Origin: DASVLX01 sp036384655
GTDB taxonomy: Bacteria; Actinomycetota; Actinomycetes; Mycobacteriales; Pseudonocardiaceae
NCBI GenBank assembly: GCA_036384655.1
Contig: DASVLX010000032.1
Span: 1 to 59,358 of the forward strand
DNA: 59,358 nucleotides
Direction of reading: 5' to 3'
The position numbers and the translations under genes were made by a program. Positions 56,617 to 59,358 of the stretch are shown one piece after another. Position 1 is the stretch's first letter. Each line of letters begins with the position of its first letter. The notes beneath the pieces were generated by a model. The model worked only from the letters and a program-made list of their open reading frames with translations. It searched no databases and was not told the DNA's origin.

Positions 56617-57866
56617 GACAGCACCGTCATCCGGGTCACCCATTTCGTCTGCAGCACGCCGGGCCGGTTGGGCGCGATGATCCGGCACGGAAAGCCGTGG
56701 TCCAGGTCGAGTTCGGAGCCGTTGAGCCGCAACGCCAGCAGCGTCAGCGGGTCGGCGGTGTGTGAGCCGGGCAGGGTGCTCGATCCGTAGAGAACGTTGC
56801 CCTGCAGGGATTCCACCAACAAGGGCACGCCGGGCCGCGCGCCGGCCCGGCGGATCAGATCGGCGACCCGAACTCCCGACCACACCGCCGACGCGCTCCA
56901 GCCCTCCACACAGGCGATCGGCAGCTCCGCGTTCGCCTGCGGCATCGTCTGCAGATCGGCCAGTGACAACCGCTGCGTCCCCTGTGGACCGATCAGCGTG
57001 AGCCGCCAGTTCGGATCGGTGGCCGCCGTCCGCACGCCGGCCGCCGATGCCGTTCGGTTGACCGGCAGGCCCTGCGGGCCGTTGCCGGACACCGGCGACA
57101 GCACGGAAACGCGGCGCAGGAACGGCACCGTGCCGCCGGCGGTGGCCAGCACCGCGGCTCCGGTGGCGATCCAGGTGGTGCGCAGGAACCCGCGCCGGGA
57201 CAGCCCCGAATCCTCCTCCCGCGCGTGGTCCTTCCGCGCTTCGCCGGGTGCGGGTTTCTCCCGTACCTTCTCCTTCAGGCCGGCCCGGACGATCGGCAGC
57301 TTCACCGCCAGGTGGATCAGCAGAGAGCCGAACGCCACCCACGCCACCGCGTAGTGGTCCACCGGGAAGAAGAATCCCCACGGATAGTTCTGGGCGACGT
57401 TGAACAGCCCGGTGACCAGCTCGAACATCGCCGCCGCGATGAGCACCAGAATCGACAGCCGCTCGATCGCGTGCAGCACCGACCGGACGGCGGGGCGCTC
57501 GAACAGCTTCGGATATACCGACCACAGCTTCGCGAGCAACAGCGGAACCGTCGCCGTGCCGGAGATGACGTGCAGGCCCTGCGTGACCCGGTAGAGATTG
57601 ACCGGGCGGCTGGGCCAGACGAACCAGCCGACCGGATGTTGGATGAAATGGCTGGCCAGCCCGGTGAGGAAGCAGATCGTGAAAGTGACCGCCAGGCACA
57701 CACCGATCCGCGAGGTCACCGACCGGTGATGCGTGGCGGCACGGAACCGAGGTGCCGGCATCGAAAGCGCGGCGGGCAGTTTCAGCGCGGGTAGCCGGGG
57801 GAGCGACAGCCGGAGAAACCGGGGTCTCGGCAGGCGGGGTTTGGGCAGCCGTGGCACGAACCTCAT
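56613..57866 (-). CDS. Membrane molybdopterin oxidoreductase with an internal Tat-like motif
   Basis: 417 aa from ATG 57866. After a basic Pro/Arg/Leu-rich start come about four TM segments of a cytochrome b561-like N-domain (RIGVCLAVTFTICFLTGLAS, VISGTATVPLLLAKLWSVYP). A twin-Arg motif LSRRGFLRTTWIATGAAVLA follows (about residue 220) with a further TM, then the sulfite oxidase/YedY-type molybdopterin domain with the Cys ligand region ELPIACVEGWSASAVWSG (about 318) and HGFPCRIIAPNRPGVLQTKW. The pterin domain would be exported, with electrons going through the membrane part. Operon start side overlaps a methyltransferase gene. Confidence 0.85.
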   Translation of the reverse strand: MRFVPRLPKPRLPRPRFLRLSLPRLPALKLPAALSMPAPRFRAATHHRSVTSRIGVCLAVTFTICFLTGLASHFIQHPVGWFVWPSRPVNLYRVTQGLHVISGTATVPLLLAKLWSVYPKLFERPAVRSVLHAIERLSILVLIAAAMFELVTGLFNVAQNYPWGFFFPVDHYAVAWVAFGSLLIHLAVKLPIVRAGLKEKVREKPAPGEARKDHAREEDSGLSRRGFLRTTWIATGAAVLATAGGTVPFLRRVSVLSPVSGNGPQGLPVNRTASAAGVRTAATDPNWRLTLIGPQGTQRLSLADLQTMPQANAELPIACVEGWSASAVWSGVRVADLIRRAGARPGVPLLVESLQGNVLYGSSTLPGSHTADPLTLLALRLNGSELDLDHGFPCRIIAPNRPGVLQTKWVTRMTVLS

Positions 57867-58495
57867 GACGGCCGTCCGATCAGTTCCGCGAACCAGCGGC
57901 CGACCCGCCGGGCCCGCCAACGCAACAGCAGCCCGGCGGAGGCGGCCGGCCCGGCGATCGCCTCGACGCCCACCCGCGCCCAGGGGAACGGACCGGACAT
58001 GCCGTGTGGCTGCACCAGCCGGGCCAGCCCACGCACCAGCCCGGTGCCCGGCGGATCAAGCTCGACCAGTACGGAACCGTCGGGAGCGAGCAGGTCGGCG
58101 GCACGCCGCAGCAGCGCGACCGGATCGCCGCCGATGCCCACGTTCCCGTCCGCGACCAGCACATGCCGCCACCGGCCGGCCCCCGGCACCCGGCCGAACA
58201 CGTCCCGGCGCAGCGCCGCCGCACCTCGCGCCCGGGTCAGCGTCACCGCCACCGGCGAGATGTCGATGCCCAGCGCGGGAATGCCACGCATGCCCAGGGC
58301 GGCGGTCAGCCGGCCGGGCCCACAGCCAACGTCGAGAGTCGCGCCACCGCACCGCGCCAACAGCAGTTCGTCCGCGGAGTCGGGTTCGGCATGCCAGCGG
58401 GTCACCGGCAGTAGCAGGCGCTGCCCGTCGAACTCGAGCGTGGCGCGCGCGCCGCGCATCGCCTGGTCGAACGGCGTCGCCGCGAACGGTGTCAT
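57863..58495 (-). CDS. Class I SAM-dependent methyltransferase
   Basis: 210 aa from ATG 58495 (ATGA overlap with the DUF2064 stop). Motif I GATLDVGCGPGRLTAALGMR, motif II ALGIDISPVAVTL and a later VLVELDPPG. The N-terminus reads MTPFAATPFDQAMRGARATL. Substrate unknown; gene neighbours (GT2, DUF2064, pterin oxidoreductase) form a recurrent actinobacterial cluster. Stop overlaps the next start by ATGA. Confidence 0.88.
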   Translation of the reverse strand: MTPFAATPFDQAMRGARATLEFDGQRLLLPVTRWHAEPDSADELLLARCGGATLDVGCGPGRLTAALGMRGIPALGIDISPVAVTLTRARGAAALRRDVFGRVPGAGRWRHVLVADGNVGIGGDPVALLRRAADLLAPDGSVLVELDPPGTGLVRGLARLVQPHGMSGPFPWARVGVEAIAGPAASAGLLLRWRARRVGRWFAELIGRPS

Positions 58496-59178
58496 CGTGC
58501 ACCCACCGTGTCGTCCAGTATGGACGTCACGGCCTCCGCGAAGCGGCTCGACGGCACCAACCGGGAAACCCCGACGGCGTCCGCGATGGTGTCCACATCG
58601 GATAGTGTGACGGCGGCCGTCACCCGAATACCGCTCCGCGCCAACGCTTCGCGGGTGAGCAGGCCCGTGTCGGCGCGGGACATCGGTACCGCGTACAGCG
58701 CGCGCGCCCGGCGTGGGTCGCGCAGGCCCAGCGTCCACCAGCCGCCGTCGGCGGCCGGTCCCAGCACGGCGGGTGCGTCGACCAGCAGACCGGCCGTATC
58801 GGCCAACAGCTCCGGGGTGACCTGTGGGGTGTCCATGCCGATCTGCAGCACCGGAAGCCCCGGATGGAGATCGGCCGCGTCGGTGTGGGCGTGCGCGAGC
58901 CGGTCCGCGAAGGTTTCGCCGCGCTGCGGAACGACTTCGGTGAACGCCAGCAGCCGACGCAGTTCGGGTGCCCGGCGAGCCTGGTTCAGGTCACCGGTCA
59001 GCGCCACGACCGGACGCGTCCCCGGCGTGTCGAGCACGGCGGTGAGGGTGTCCAACAGCGATGCGGCGGCGATCTCGGCGGCCTGGACCGGGGTGGCCGG
59101 CGGACACAGCCGCGTCTTGGCCAGCCCCGGCACCGGAGCCTTCGCGACCACCAGCAGGATCACCGGCTCGGCGGTCAT
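58492..59178 (-). CDS. DUF2064/TIGR04282-type glycosyltransferase-fold protein
   Basis: 228 aa from ATG 59178 (ATGA overlap with the upstream GT2 gene). NTP-transferase-like Rossmann fold: ILLVVAKAPVPGLAKTRLCP at the N-terminus (AKAPxPGxxKTRL is diagnostic), LPVLQIGMDTPQVTPELLAD (acidic metal site), VLGPAADGGWWTLGLRDPRR. Related proteins are found with GT2 enzymes and in arsenosugar clusters. Exact reaction unknown. Confidence 0.88.
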   Translation of the reverse strand: MTAEPVILLVVAKAPVPGLAKTRLCPPATPVQAAEIAAASLLDTLTAVLDTPGTRPVVALTGDLNQARRAPELRRLLAFTEVVPQRGETFADRLAHAHTDAADLHPGLPVLQIGMDTPQVTPELLADTAGLLVDAPAVLGPAADGGWWTLGLRDPRRARALYAVPMSRADTGLLTREALARSGIRVTAAVTLSDVDTIADAVGVSRLVPSSRFAEAVTSILDDTVGAR

Positions 59179-59358
59179 CGAGACACTCCCAGCGTGGCGA
59201 GCACCGCCGCCATGTCGCGCAGCGCCCGTGCCGTGCCGCGCACCGAGCCGGTCACCTTGGATCGGGTGCCGGCGGCCCTCGGCCGGTAGGCCATGTCGAG
59301 CTCGACGACGCGCCACCGCGCGTGGGCGGCGCGCAGCAGCAGTTCCAGCGGATAACCG
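59175..59358 (-). CDS. GT2-family glycosyltransferase, C-terminal part (runs off edge)
   Basis: 61 codons at the window edge, frame GYPLELLLRAAHARWRVVEL, DMAYRPRAAGTRSKVTGSVR, GTARALRDMAAVLATLGVSR, stop at 59177-59175. The YPLELLLRA...V.E.xxxYRPRxxGxSKVxGSxRG ending is that of polyprenyl-phosphate sugar GT2 enzymes. First gene seen of the ATGA-linked operon; the catalytic part lies outside. Confidence 0.8.
   Translation of the reverse strand, partial: GYPLELLLRAAHARWRVVELDMAYRPRAAGTRSKVTGSVRGTARALRDMAAVLATLGVSR

Overview
The window is high-GC DNA (GTG/TTG starts are common, genes overlap by ATGA) from an actinobacterium. The gene contents (pdxT-yebC-ruvCAB-yajC-secD-secF-apt-relA, an F420-type nitroreductase, an Rv2578c-like radical SAM protein, GT87 mannosyltransferases) point to a mycolate-type or Pseudonocardiales-like lineage. 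The exact genus is not determined.

Region 1 (1-7.7 kb) is an accessory, decaying polymorphic-toxin island. It starts inside the 3' end of a group II intron that sits in an IS30-type transposase gene. It continues with two paralogous membrane PH-like proteins (699-1256 and 5547-6101), an IS5-type element that abuts a broken immunity gene and an endonuclease-toxin tail, a colicin-immunity-like gene coupled to an unknown gene, a tandem pair of single-TM secreted proteins, an Rhs-repeat scrap, and two damaged MFS transporter copies.

Region 2 (7.7-13.6 kb) holds a LysR regulator divergent from the broken MFS gene, an unknown membrane-anchored protein, an EgtD-like methyltransferase, a DMT exporter and an AnsP-like amino acid permease.

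Region 3 (13.7-25.7 kb) is conserved core: pdxT, yebC, a DUF4262 gene, a VOC protein, ruvC-ruvA-ruvB (ATGA-coupled Holliday junction machinery), yajC-secD-secF (Sec accessory complex), apt and relA.

Region 4 (25.7-40.3 kb) lies between relA and the peptidyl-prolyl isomerase and MBL genes that normally follow relA in actinobacteria. It carries two GT87 glycosyltransferases, an SDR with a divergent TetR, a SLOG-fold protein with an XRE/TPR regulator, and a compact class I lanthipeptide cluster of FxLD type: a PIMT-like methyltransferase, a 66-aa precursor, full-length LanB, LanC and a second, stand-alone LanB elimination-domain protein. No dedicated exporter or leader protease is visible. GtrA and a divergent MarR close the block.

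Region 5 (40.3-48.7 kb) returns to the relA neighbourhood (cyclophilin, MBL hydrolase, later the Rv2578c-like radical SAM protein) with an ANTAR regulator, an alpha/beta hydrolase, a TetR/VC0807-like pair divergent from a deazaflavin nitroreductase across a perfect palindrome, an acetyltransferase and an asparaginase.

Region 6 (48.8-51 kb) is a Ro60/Rsr (TROVE) gene preceded by a noncoding RNA that I read directly from the sequence as a bacterial Y RNA (YrlA type). It has a tRNA T-arm, an acceptor-like stem closed by a GCGA tetraloop, then a tRNA D-arm, all enclosed by a long terminal stem. A small HTH gene follows.

Region 7 (51-59.4 kb): a PadR repressor and a DrrAB-like ABC exporter share the palindrome TCGTATACGA, with a VapBC-type module lying between them. 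Then come an ABC1/UbiB kinase and an ATGA-chained minus-strand operon (GT2, DUF2064, SAM methyltransferase, membrane molybdopterin oxidoreductase, small membrane protein) that runs off the right edge.
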